From the NCBI RefSeq assembly GCF_028368975.1, contig NZ_JAQNDM010000002.1, forward strand, positions 4,148,425 to 4,212,424: 64,000 nt of DNA, in the 5' to 3' direction. Positions 27,301-34,786 of this stretch are shown one piece after another. This DNA comes from Stigmatella ashevillena. GTDB lineage: Bacteria; Myxococcota; Myxococcia; Myxococcales; Myxococcaceae. A program made the translations under genes and the position numbers. Every line of letters starts with the position of its first letter. Position 1 is the first letter of the stretch. The notes beneath the pieces are model-generated. The model worked only from the letters and a program-made list of their open reading frames with translations. It searched no databases and was not told the origin of the DNA.

Positions 27301-28723
27301 CCCCTTCTGCAACTACCTGCGCACTTCCCTGGATCTCATCCAGAACCTGGCGCGCAGCATGGGAGTGGACGTGAAGGCCCAGGGCTTCACCGAGGACGAC
27401 ATGGAGGCGCTGCTGGGCCACGCCTTCGAGCGCTACTTCGGCACGAGCAGCCTGATGGGAACGGTGGACAGCTGCTCACAGATGGTGGACCGGCTGCGCG
27501 CCATCGGCGTCGACGAGCTGGGCTGTCTGATCGACTTCGGCGTGGACGCGGACAGGGTGCTGGCCAGTCTGCCCAAGCTGGACGAGCTGCGCCGGGCCGT
27601 GAATGCGCCGCGCGCGCTCCAGCGGGAGCCTTCGCTGCTGTCGAACCTGACCCGTCACGGCGTCACCCACTTCCAGTGCACCCCGTCGTTGGGGCGCCTG
27701 CTGCTGCAGGAGCTCGAAGGGCTCGGCAAGCTGCGCAAGCTCTTGGTGGGCGGTGAGGCCTTCCCGGTTCCTCTGGCGCGCGAGCTCTCCTCGCGGGTGC
27801 CCGAGGTGCTCAACATGTACGGACCGACCGAGACCACCGTCTGGTCCTCGACCCAGCACGTGCGCCCGGGAAGCCAGACGGTGCCGATTGGCCGACCCAT
27901 TGCCAACACCTCCTTTTACATCCTCGACGAGCACCTGGAACTGGTGCCCATTGGGGCCACGGGCGAGCTGTATATCGGGGGCGCGGGAGTCGCCCGGGGC
28001 TACCACGGGCGCCCGGACCTCACCGCCTCCCGCTTTGTACCCGATCCCTTCTCCTCCACCCCTGGAGCGAGGCTGTACCGTACCGGCGATCTGGCCCGCT
28101 GGCTCCCCGAGGGAACGGTCGAATTCCTCGGCCGCAATGATCATCAGATCAAGCTGCGCGGCTTCCGGATCGAACTGGGGGAGATCGAAAACGCACTCGG
28201 CGAGCATGCCAGTGTCCGCGAGGCGGTGGTGGTGGTCCGCGGCCCGCCCGAGGATCAACGCTTGGTGGCTTACCTCGTCACCCGCTGGGGCGTGGAGCTG
28301 TCCCAGTCCGAACTCCGCGCCTTCCTCAAGGAGCGCCTCCCCGACTTCATGCTCCCCTCCATCTTCGTCACGCTGGAGTCCTTCCCCCTGACGCCCAATG
28401 GAAAAGTGGATCGCAAGGCGCTGCCCCTGCCGGAGCTGGCCCGACCGGCGCTGGAGGGAGAGTACGTCGCGCCGCGCACCGCGCTCGAGCATCAGCTCGC
28501 CGAGCTGTGGGCCCAAGCGCTGGGCATCAAGCAGGTAGGCATCCACGACGACTTCTTCGAACTCGGGGGCCATTCGCTGCTCGCCACCCAGCTGGTTGCG
28601 AAGATCCGCTCGGCACTCCGCATGGAGGTGCCGTTGCGGTATTTTATCGAGGGGCGCACGGTGGCGGCGCTGGCCGAGCGGCTGGAAGCCAGCAGTGGCC
28701 AGCGCGCCAGGGTCCAACGCTAG
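24347..28723 (+). CDS. NRPS module C-A(monooxygenase insert)-PCP
   Basis: A 1458-residue NRPS module. The condensation domain (about 45-470) has NHHIISDG near residue 180. The adenylation domain has YTSGSTGRPKG near 658 and NMYGPTETT. Between its A4 and A5 motifs sits an insert of about 350 residues (735-1090) that is a bacterial luciferase-like flavin monooxygenase (MQMSLFFFASAEE, WTPERHFHSFGG, AGSVVLPLHNPIR). This architecture is known from MtaG/MelG of the myxothiazol and melithiazol pathways, which use glycine and oxidise its alpha carbon. The specificity code read by eye is DILQLGMVWK, a glycine-type code. The PCP has GGHSLL near 1407. No thioesterase follows. It lies in an operon with the MIO gene and the dehydrogenase. 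Confidence 0.93.
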   Translation: MTNPRDPKDLARRRANLSPQQQELLARRLRGEAGTGRPTIRRREDPSRAPLSFSQERLWFLDQFEPGNPAFNENVLLRLRGTLNVEALEQSLEELVRRHEILRTRFVLEDERPVQRIALLAQLPLERVRLTEVPETSREEEVTRLARQEVCKPFELTQPVLLRALLIEVREDVHVLLLTNHHIISDGWSRTVLVKELMALYGAYALGQEPPLPELPIQYGDFAAWQREWLQGEVLAQQLAYWKQQLAAPRATLQLPTSRPRPPSETYRGAVHAFSFPLELAHQLTALARAGNATLYMVLLAAFDVLLYRLSGQTDIIVGSPTANRHFVETEGLIGFFVNSLVLRTDLSGEPSFQELLGRVREVTLEAYSHAELPFEKLVEELRPERDPSRAPLFQVMFTLQNVPTARLELPHLTLEPDRVDAGTARLDLTLEVIPTAEGGLRAELEYNTDLFDAPVAALLATRYLTLLEGVVENPGQRVSRLPLLSRSERQLLLQEWNGPRSPLETETTLVEQFEEQVRRTPDETALIGGQRQLTYREVNAQANRLARLLERRGVGPESRVGLCMTHGPELVVAMLAILKAGGAYVPLDPDYPLERLTFVLDDARVTLLVTEEPLRERLAVPGLEVLCPRSEGDALAGQSPLDAPARARWANTAYVLYTSGSTGRPKGVLVEHGNAAHFFHAMDSRVEATGGTWLALTSFAFDISVLELLWTLARGFRVVVPREDEVAEENPTPSALQREMQMSLFFFASAEEHLSGDKYRLLLESARFADQNHFTAVWTPERHFHSFGGLYPNPAITSAALAIATQRIQIRAGSVVLPLHNPIRIVEEWSVVDNLSHGRVGISFAAGWHADDFVLQKDHYADRRAIMLRDLDAVRRLWRGEALPFQNGAGNEIQVRPLPRPVQKELPFWLTASGDPKTFEAAGETGAGILTHLLGQSVEELAGKIARYREARSKAGHPGAGHVTLMLHTFVGDNLEEVKRHVRGPFCNYLRTSLDLIQNLARSMGVDVKAQGFTEDDMEALLGHAFERYFGTSSLMGTVDSCSQMVDRLRAIGVDELGCLIDFGVDADRVLASLPKLDELRRAVNAPRALQREPSLLSNLTRHGVTHFQCTPSLGRLLLQELEGLGKLRKLLVGGEAFPVPLARELSSRVPEVLNMYGPTETTVWSSTQHVRPGSQTVPIGRPIANTSFYILDEHLELVPIGATGELYIGGAGVARGYHGRPDLTASRFVPDPFSSTPGARLYRTGDLARWLPEGTVEFLGRNDHQIKLRGFRIELGEIENALGEHASVREAVVVVRGPPEDQRLVAYLVTRWGVELSQSELRAFLKERLPDFMLPSIFVTLESFPLTPNGKVDRKALPLPELARPALEGEYVAPRTALEHQLAELWAQALGIKQVGIHDDFFELGGHSLLATQLVAKIRSALRMEVPLRYFIEGRTVAALAERLEASSGQRARVQR

Positions 28724-28769
28724 AGGTCATCGTCAACGCGCAATGCACGCGCAGCGAGGAAATGAGCAC

Positions 28770-30020
28770 ATGAGCATGTTGAACCGGGGCCCCGAGGTGA
28801 TCGATCACTCCCACCTGGAGGTGTCTACCGAGGAGAAGGAGCTCATCGCCGTGGCCCGGCGCCTGGCCTACGAGAACTTCGGCCCGCGCGCGGAGCGCTT
28901 CGATGCGGAGAACCAGTTTCCCACCGAGAACTTCAAGGACCTCGCGCACCACGGACTGATGGCACTGCGAGTGCCCAAGGAATACGGCGGCAAGGGGGCC
29001 AGCAGCCTGACCCTGGCTGCTACGACTCTAGAAGTCGCCAAGGGAGATCCCGCCACCGCACTCTGCTACACGATGCACAACACGGCGATGACGTTCATCG
29101 CCCTGCTGGCCACCCCCGAGCAGAAGGAGCGCTTCTTTGGCTGGGTGGTGAAAGAGGGTGCGAAGTTCAGCGCGCTCGGCTCGGAGCCCTCCGCGAGCAC
29201 CTTCTCGGGAGACCTGCCCAAGACCGTGCTCACCCAGGCCCCGGGCGGCTACCTGCTGCGCGGGCGCAAGGTGTTCTGCTCCTGGGGGCCCAACGCGGAC
29301 TTCGCCTTCGTCAACGCCATGCTGGGCGAGGCGGTGGTGGGCGTGGTGGTCTCTCTCCGGTCGGAGAACGTGCGCTTCCACGGTGACTGGAACACCCTGG
29401 GCATGCGGGGGACCCAGAGCGTCAGCATCGACTTCGAGGACACCTTCATCCCCACGGAGAACGTCATCACCACCCCGCTCACCCTGCTGCTGGAGCTGGA
29501 ATATGGCGTGGGCCTGTGCGCCGCCTACCTGGGAGTGGCCGAGTCCGCGTACCGCTTCGCCCGCGAGCTTGCCCGCGAGAACATGCAGCGCCTGCTGGCC
29601 ACACCGACCGGCCATGGGCACCCGGACGTGGGCCGACTCTTCACCACCGTAGGCGAGATGAAGATCTCCCTTGAGCCGGCCTGGTTGATGTTGAAGCGGG
29701 CAGCGCTGACGGAGCCCATCGGCTCCTTCGAGCGGACCTGGTGCCTGGCCGAAGCCAAGTACGTGGTCGGAGAGACGGCGGCCAAGGTCACCCAGCAGGC
29801 CATCCGCGTGGCGGGCGCCAAGTCCCTGAGCCGCGCGTTTCCGATCGAGCGCCTGTTCCGGGATGCACAGGCAGGCCTGTTGATGGCCATCAAGCCGGAC
29901 CACGCCGCCTACTTGGCGGGCCGCTTCGAGCTGGGGGTGCTTCCCAACGGCATGAAGGTGGCCCTCAACCCCACCGGTTACGCCATCTCTCCCGAGAGCC
30001 TGCGCAAGCCCACCCCCTGA
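28770..30020 (+). CDS. Acyl-CoA dehydrogenase-family flavoenzyme
   Basis: A 416-residue protein starting at the second of two close ATGs (28770), preceded by GAGGA; the other ATG at 28762 runs into a stop. The sequence follows the acyl-CoA dehydrogenase fold: ALRVPKEYGGKGASSL, CYTMHNTAMTFIALL, LGMRGTQSVSIDFEDTFIP and the C-terminal helix with QQAIRVAGAKSLSRAFPIERLFRDAQAG. Within biosynthetic clusters such enzymes desaturate or oxidise acyl or aminoacyl groups on carrier proteins using FAD. It is the last gene of the MIO-NRPS operon, which suggests it acts on the same intermediate. Substrate is unknown. Confidence 0.85.
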   Translation: MSMLNRGPEVIDHSHLEVSTEEKELIAVARRLAYENFGPRAERFDAENQFPTENFKDLAHHGLMALRVPKEYGGKGASSLTLAATTLEVAKGDPATALCYTMHNTAMTFIALLATPEQKERFFGWVVKEGAKFSALGSEPSASTFSGDLPKTVLTQAPGGYLLRGRKVFCSWGPNADFAFVNAMLGEAVVGVVVSLRSENVRFHGDWNTLGMRGTQSVSIDFEDTFIPTENVITTPLTLLLELEYGVGLCAAYLGVAESAYRFARELARENMQRLLATPTGHGHPDVGRLFTTVGEMKISLEPAWLMLKRAALTEPIGSFERTWCLAEAKYVVGETAAKVTQQAIRVAGAKSLSRAFPIERLFRDAQAGLLMAIKPDHAAYLAGRFELGVLPNGMKVALNPTGYAISPESLRKPTP

Positions 30021-30032
30021 CACTGCCCCCTC

Positions 30033-30140
30033 GTGGCCCGTGCGCTCCACCGCCATGGGCATGACGTCTGGGGCCTCTTCCGCACACCGGCCAAGGAGCA
30101 GCAGGTACGGGAGACCGGGGCAACGCCAGTCTGCGCTGGG
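30033..30140 (+). pseudogene. Fragment of an NAD-dependent epimerase/SDR gene
   Basis: Between two convergent genes the plus strand encodes VARALHRHGHDVWGLFR, then AKEQQVRETGATPVCAGL. This matches the stretch that follows the Rossmann GXXGXXG motif in atypical short-chain dehydrogenases (typically 'R.GH.V.GL.R...K...L...GA.PV.GDL'). The glycine motif and everything downstream are missing. It appears to be a degraded remnant of a gene once placed here. Confidence 0.55.
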
Positions 30141-30572
30141 CTACGGGCGTTGTACCAGCCCCACTTGGGCGAGGATGCCCAACTCGTCCCGGTTCACCCA
30201 CTCCTCGGCGATCTTCCCGTCCGCGATACGGAAGAAGACCATCGCGGACCACTGCACGGACTGCCCGGCCACGTCCTTCGCGCCAAAGGGCGTGGAGATC
30301 ATCCCCGCGAAGGTCACGTGGTGAGTCAGGTGTGCGGCCACCGTGTCGCCCTCGGCAACCAGCCGGTGCAGGGTGGTGCGCGTCTGCTGAATGGAGTAGC
30401 GCGACATCTCCAGGAACATCCGCATCTGCTCGAGGCCTTGAATGGGCTCGGGGAGCTCCAGCCGGTGAATGACACAGCCGGGGGTGAAGAGTTCGTCCAG
30501 CACATCCGCCCGGCCGTCGATCACTTCCTCGAAGTAGCGGCGGACAAGCTTCTTATGGTTCTCAAGGGACAT
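30141..30572 (-). CDS. SnoaL-like polyketide cyclase/NTF2-fold protein 2
   Basis: I start at ATG 30572 (MSLENHKKLVRRYFEEV), since a longer frame runs into the upstream gene. The 143-residue protein has the SnoaL-like ester cyclase pattern: YFEEVIDGRADVLDELFTPGCVIH, then TTLHRLVAEGDTVAAHLT and FFRIADGKIAEEWVNRDELGILAQVGLV. Family members have an alpha+beta barrel and act as cyclases, isomerases or hydroxylases on polyketide-like substrates; many are uncharacterised. It is the last gene of the cupin-PKS operon, 29 bp after the other SnoaL-like gene, so it probably modifies the PKS-derived part of the product. Confidence 0.82.
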   Translation of the reverse strand: MSLENHKKLVRRYFEEVIDGRADVLDELFTPGCVIHRLELPEPIQGLEQMRMFLEMSRYSIQQTRTTLHRLVAEGDTVAAHLTHHVTFAGMISTPFGAKDVAGQSVQWSAMVFFRIADGKIAEEWVNRDELGILAQVGLVQRP

Positions 30573-30601
30573 GGATCTGTTCCGCGGAAGGCGGGAAGGT
30601 T

Positions 30602-31033
30602 TCAGGCAGCAGGGTCCCGGAAGATGGTCCACCGGGACAGCTTCCACCCCTGCTCCAGCTTGCTCCAGCGCCCCTCGCAAGTGGCGGTATTGCGCACACG
30701 GGGCGCCGGGTCCTCCAGATGCTGCGCGGTGACCAACACCTTGGTGCGCGTCACCGCCGTGGTGGCCGTCAGCTCGCGGAACAACGTGCCACTCGGGTGG
30801 TGGCGCAGCAGCTGCGGGTTGGGATTGGCCGACTCCATGGCGACCATCATCTCGAGCTGCTCGAGGGAGTCGAAGCGCAAGGAGGGCTCTTTCTCACCGT
30901 AGTTATAACACTCCCACACCGCATCCGGCGCGTAGTGGCTCATCAGCGCGACGGGATCCGACAGGGCATCCAGGGCGAAGAAGTAGCTGGTCATCACCTC
31001 GAGGATGGCAAGCTTGTCGTCGGCGGTACTCAT
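30602..31033 (-). CDS. SnoaL-like/NTF2-fold protein 1
   Basis: Start at ATG 31033 (MSTADDKLAILEVMTSYFFALDAL) with AGGAG 7 bases upstream. The 143-residue protein shows the SnoaL_4-type N-terminus (a helix with Y/F pairs, then DPVALMSHYAPDAVWECY), a central FDSLEQLEMMV helix and a strand set ending GWKLSRWTIFRDP. In related proteins of this fold the cavity hosts dehydration, cyclisation or isomerisation. It lies 32 bp downstream of the KS-AT-ACP gene and directly before a second SnoaL-like gene; the pair is too divergent to be a recent duplication. Confidence 0.75.
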   Translation of the reverse strand: MSTADDKLAILEVMTSYFFALDALSDPVALMSHYAPDAVWECYNYGEKEPSLRFDSLEQLEMMVAMESANPNPQLLRHHPSGTLFRELTATTAVTRTKVLVTAQHLEDPAPRVRNTATCEGRWSKLEQGWKLSRWTIFRDPAA

Positions 31034-31065
31034 GGTGTCGGCTCCTGTCTCTCCATGGCGGTATG

Positions 31066-34000
31066 TCACTTGTTGGCGGCCGCATGCTTCTCGGCAAGAA
31101 GGCTCTCCACCTTACGCGCCAGCGTGGCGGGAGTGGGGTTCTCCATCACCGCACGGGTGCTGATCTGCACGTCGAACATGGCGCGCAGGTGATTGGTGAT
31201 GGCCACCAGCATCAATGAGTGACCTCCGAGTTCCATCAAGTCATCGTCCGCGCCCACCTCTCGAATGCCAAGCGCCCGCCCGAAGACCTCGGCGATACGA
31301 ACCTCCACTTCACCACTGGGGGCAACGAAGTCTCGCGAGTACGAGCTGGGACGCGCTTGGAGGGGAGGCCCGGCCAAGGAGGCCCGGGCGGCGGGCCCCC
31401 CAGCGCCTTCGGCCTCGGGGGGATGCTCCAGCGCCCAGAGGGCGGGCGGCACAGGGCTTTCGGCGGGCCGGGGGGCGTCGGAGCGCGAGGCGCCGAGCCG
31501 CTGTGCACCCAGCGCCTTTTCCACCAGCTTGAACTCCTCGCCCGGTTCGTAGAGGGCGCACCAGCTCTTCTCGAAGGGATAGTGCGGCAGGCGCACGCGG
31601 CGGCGCTTCTCATTGCCGTAGTAGGCGGCCCACTTCACGGACACGCGATGCGCCCACAGCGTCCCCAGGCTCCGCAGCAACACGCCGTAGTCCGAGTCCA
31701 CCTGCTTCGGGTGCTTGAGCGAGGCGAGCGCCAGTTCCTGCCCTCCGCCTTCCACGGGATTGTCCAGGAGGATCCGGCTCAGGGTGTGGCCAGGGCCCAC
31801 CTCGAGGAACGTGCGGTGGCCCGAGGAGCGCAGCGTCTGCAGCCCCTCCCAAAAGCGCACCGGTTGCCGCAAGTGCTTGGCCCAGTACTGGGGATCCGTG
31901 GCCTGCTCCGGGGTGATCCAGGTGCCGGTGAGGTTCGAGATGAAGGGCAGGCTCGGGGCGCGGAACTTGATGCGCCGGGCGGCCGCCAGGAACTTTTCCG
32001 CGGCTCCCTCCAGCAGGGCGGAGTGGAACGCATGTGACGTGCGCAGCCGGAAGGATTCGATCCCTTTGTCGGCCAGCACCTTCTCCAAGGACTCGATGGC
32101 TGCGTGAGGGCCCGAGACGACGCACTGCGTGGGGCTGTTCACCGCGGCAATGCCGAGGCCTTCGCTGAGCAGGGGGCTCACCTCCGCCTCGGGACGGGTG
32201 ATGGCGATCATCGCCCCCGTGGGAGCATCCTGGATGCAGCGTCCGCGCGCCGCCAGCAAGGTCAGGGCCTCCCCCGGATTGAACACGCCCGCCAGGCACG
32301 CGGCCACATACTCGCCCACGCTGTGGCCCATCAGTGCGGCGGGCTGAAGTCCCCAGCGCATCCACTGCCGCGCCAGCGCGTACTCCACGACGAAGAGCAA
32401 GGGCTGGGTGAGAGACGTCTGCTGAATCTGCTCCTCGGCCCAAGCCAGCTTCTCCGGCCCGGGAAAGAGGACCTCTCGGACATCCCGCTTGAGCAGTCCC
32501 TGGAGGGCCTCACAGCAGTCGTCCACGTCCCGGCGGAACTCAGGCTCGGCCGTGTACAGTTCCTGCGCCATCCGCGGGTGCTGAGAGCCCTGGCCTGGAA
32601 AGAGGAAAACGGCCTTCTGAGTCTCGGCGCGCGGACGCACCTTCACCGCAGGCGGAGGCGACTCCAGCGCCTGGAGCAGCGAGGGCACACCGTCGGCCAC
32701 CAGGAAGCGGCGCGCGTCGAACTGGCGCCTTCCCAGCGCGCGGGTGAACGCCACGTCCGCCACGTCCAGTTCCGGGTGTTGCCTCAGATGCGCCGCGAGC
32801 TGCGCCGTCATGGCCTCGAGCGCCTTCTCGGTGCGGGCCGACAGCGTGATGAGCTGCCGGGGCCGCGCGCTGCGCACCACCGGCGCGGCCTCCGGCGCCT
32901 CCTCGAGGATGACATGCGCGTTGGTGCCACCCACGCCGAAGGAGTTGACCCCCGCGCGCCGGGGGGCTCCCTTCGCCCGCGGCCAGGGATGCAGGCTCGT
33001 GTTCACGAAAAAGGGGCCCGAGTTGAAATCGATGGCCGGATTGGGGTGCTCGAAGTGCAGGTTGGCCGGAATCGCCTCGTTCTCCAGCGCGAGCACCGTC
33101 TTCATGACCGACGCGATCCCCGCCACCGGATCCAGGTGGCCGATGTTCGTCTTCACCGACCCCAGGGCGACCGTCTTCGGCCCCACCCCCTTGCCAAAGG
33201 CCAGATGCAGGCCCTCGAGTTCGAGCGGATCTCCCACCACCGTGGCGGTACCATGCGCCTCCACGAAGGAGACGCTCTGGGGAGAAATCCCCGACTCCGC
33301 GTAGGCAGCCCGGATGCACCGGGCCTGCCCGTCAGCGCTCGGCGAGGCGAAGCTGAGCTTGCTTTGGCGCCCATCGTTGTTGACCGCCGAGCCGGAGATC
33401 ACCGCACGGATGGGATCCCGGTCGCGCAGCGCCTGGGCCAGCGGCTTGAGGACCAGGGCCGCCACCCCATTGCCCCACACTGTTCCGCTGGCGCGCGCAT
33501 CGAATGCGCGGCAATGCCCGTCCTTGGAGAGGATCATCCCCTCCACATGCTCATAGCCCTCCATTTGCGGCAGCCACAGCGCGGTCCCCCCCGCGAGCGC
33601 CACATCGGCGCGCCCATCGAGCACTGCCCGACATGCCATGTCGATGGCCACCAGCGTCGTGGAGCAGGCGGTGTAAATGTAGATGGACTCGCCCAGCAGG
33701 TTGAACAGATGCGACACCCGCATCGCCATGGCGTTGGCGACCCCGGTGGCCACCACCTCGAACATGGTGCCGTAGTCATGCCCAAAGGCATCCAGCGCAT
33801 CGAGGATGTGCCGCGACGGCCCCCCTCCCCCATACACGGCGACCCGCTCGCCCAACGTCTCTGGCTCGTAGCCTGCGTCTTCGATCGCCGTCCAGGCATA
33901 CTCGATGAAGAGCCGCTGCTGCGGATCCATCACCTTCGCGTCCCGCAGCGACAGCCCGAAGAACTGGGGATCAAACCACTCCGTGTCCGCCAGGAACGAG

Positions 34001-34188
34001 CCCCGTGGGACAAAATGGGGCGGCAGATTGCCTCGTGGATCCTTGCGAGAGTCGATGATCTTCTGCGGAATCTGCTGGATGGACTCTGTCCCGGTGCGGA
34101 GATTCTCCCAGAACTGCTCCAGGGTATTCGCTCCAGGAAAGCGTCCCGACATTCCGATAATCGCGACTGGCTCGCGAGCCACACCCAT
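31066..34188 (-). CDS. Type I polyketide synthase module KS-AT-ACP (no ketoreductase)
   Basis: A 1040-residue minimal PKS module from ATG 34188 (MGVAREPVAIIG), which has GGAAGG upstream. KS (about 8-435) has the nucleophile motif TACSTT (Cys near 174), VEAHGTATVVGD and NIGHLDPVAG. AT (about 535-850) has FPGQGSQHPRM, GHSVGE (Ser near 622) and HAFH, a malonyl-CoA signature. The ACP/PCP (about 955-1030) has GGHSLM. Without a KR the product should keep a beta-keto group unless it is reduced or rearranged in trans; the two SnoaL-like proteins and the cupin in the same operon are candidates for acting on it. It could be the module that first extends the acyl starter (inference). Confidence 0.92.
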   Translation of the reverse strand: MGVAREPVAIIGMSGRFPGANTLEQFWENLRTGTESIQQIPQKIIDSRKDPRGNLPPHFVPRGSFLADTEWFDPQFFGLSLRDAKVMDPQQRLFIEYAWTAIEDAGYEPETLGERVAVYGGGGPSRHILDALDAFGHDYGTMFEVVATGVANAMAMRVSHLFNLLGESIYIYTACSTTLVAIDMACRAVLDGRADVALAGGTALWLPQMEGYEHVEGMILSKDGHCRAFDARASGTVWGNGVAALVLKPLAQALRDRDPIRAVISGSAVNNDGRQSKLSFASPSADGQARCIRAAYAESGISPQSVSFVEAHGTATVVGDPLELEGLHLAFGKGVGPKTVALGSVKTNIGHLDPVAGIASVMKTVLALENEAIPANLHFEHPNPAIDFNSGPFFVNTSLHPWPRAKGAPRRAGVNSFGVGGTNAHVILEEAPEAAPVVRSARPRQLITLSARTEKALEAMTAQLAAHLRQHPELDVADVAFTRALGRRQFDARRFLVADGVPSLLQALESPPPAVKVRPRAETQKAVFLFPGQGSQHPRMAQELYTAEPEFRRDVDDCCEALQGLLKRDVREVLFPGPEKLAWAEEQIQQTSLTQPLLFVVEYALARQWMRWGLQPAALMGHSVGEYVAACLAGVFNPGEALTLLAARGRCIQDAPTGAMIAITRPEAEVSPLLSEGLGIAAVNSPTQCVVSGPHAAIESLEKVLADKGIESFRLRTSHAFHSALLEGAAEKFLAAARRIKFRAPSLPFISNLTGTWITPEQATDPQYWAKHLRQPVRFWEGLQTLRSSGHRTFLEVGPGHTLSRILLDNPVEGGGQELALASLKHPKQVDSDYGVLLRSLGTLWAHRVSVKWAAYYGNEKRRRVRLPHYPFEKSWCALYEPGEEFKLVEKALGAQRLGASRSDAPRPAESPVPPALWALEHPPEAEGAGGPAARASLAGPPLQARPSSYSRDFVAPSGEVEVRIAEVFGRALGIREVGADDDLMELGGHSLMLVAITNHLRAMFDVQISTRAVMENPTPATLARKVESLLAEKHAAANK

Positions 34189-34228
34189 GGACCTTCGCCT
34201 TCCTTGATAAGGGCTTTCCGCCTCGACT

Positions 34229-34624
34229 TTAGACGCCCTTGAGCGCTTCTGGAGAGGAAACGGCGCCCACCGAAACATCTTCCAGAGGAAGGAAGAGAGT
34301 GATTCGCTCAGCCGCTCCTACATTGCGGCTGCGATGCCCCTTGCCGGAGGTATCCTCCATGAGCAGCACGCTGCCCGGCCCCAGCCGCCGGACCTCCCCA
34401 TCACTCACCTCATAGTCCGCTTCGCCCGCGAGCAGGATGGTCAACTCCCTCATTCCCACGGCGTGGAAATCGCTCGCGAAGCCGGGGGGAAAATGACGGA
34501 AACCAGCACCCAGCGCCGGCCAGAACGCAGAGCAAGCAAGCGCGCCCATGGGCTCGAAGGAAACCTCCGCCTCCTCGAAATGGGTCTCCTCATCGGGACC
34601 CGTGACGATCTTCAGCAGCCTCAT
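34229..34624 (-). CDS. Small cupin-domain protein
   Basis: Start at ATG 34624 (MRLLKIVTGPDEE), with GGGAG about 9 bases upstream. The 131-residue protein is a single cupin: FRHFPPGFASDFHAVGMRELTILLAGEADYEVSDGEVRRLGPGSVLLMEDTSGKGHRSRN. The two cupin motifs are present but the metal ligands are partly kept (F-H-A-V and G-H-R-S), so it may bind a metal. Such proteins act as small oxygenases, isomerases or sensors. It is the first gene of the operon with the KS-AT-ACP protein and the SnoaL pair, divergent from the large NRPS. Function unknown. Confidence 0.75.
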   Translation of the reverse strand: MRLLKIVTGPDEETHFEEAEVSFEPMGALACSAFWPALGAGFRHFPPGFASDFHAVGMRELTILLAGEADYEVSDGEVRRLGPGSVLLMEDTSGKGHRSRNVGAAERITLFLPLEDVSVGAVSSPEALKGV

Positions 34625-34786
34625 GTCCCTGATCTCCCAGACGCACGGTGAGGGCACCGGCGCATGAAGCCCCCGCGCTCGGACAAAGGGCAGGCAGATA
34701 TGGTTTTATGACAGGTGGACCTGCCCTGGAATACCCACCTACCAGTATAGAAGCGCTCGATCCCCACGCTCCAGCGCCAGAGACAT
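34625..34786. promoter_or_regulatory. Divergent promoter region between cupin operon and NRPS operon
   Basis: The 162 bp gap holds the promoters of two cluster operons. An AT-richer island contains CAGGTGGACCTG, an inverted repeat of 5-bp arms, and a TATAG box closer to the NRPS start. These are possible operator and -10 elements but there is no second copy in the cluster that I can point to. Confidence 0.35.
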
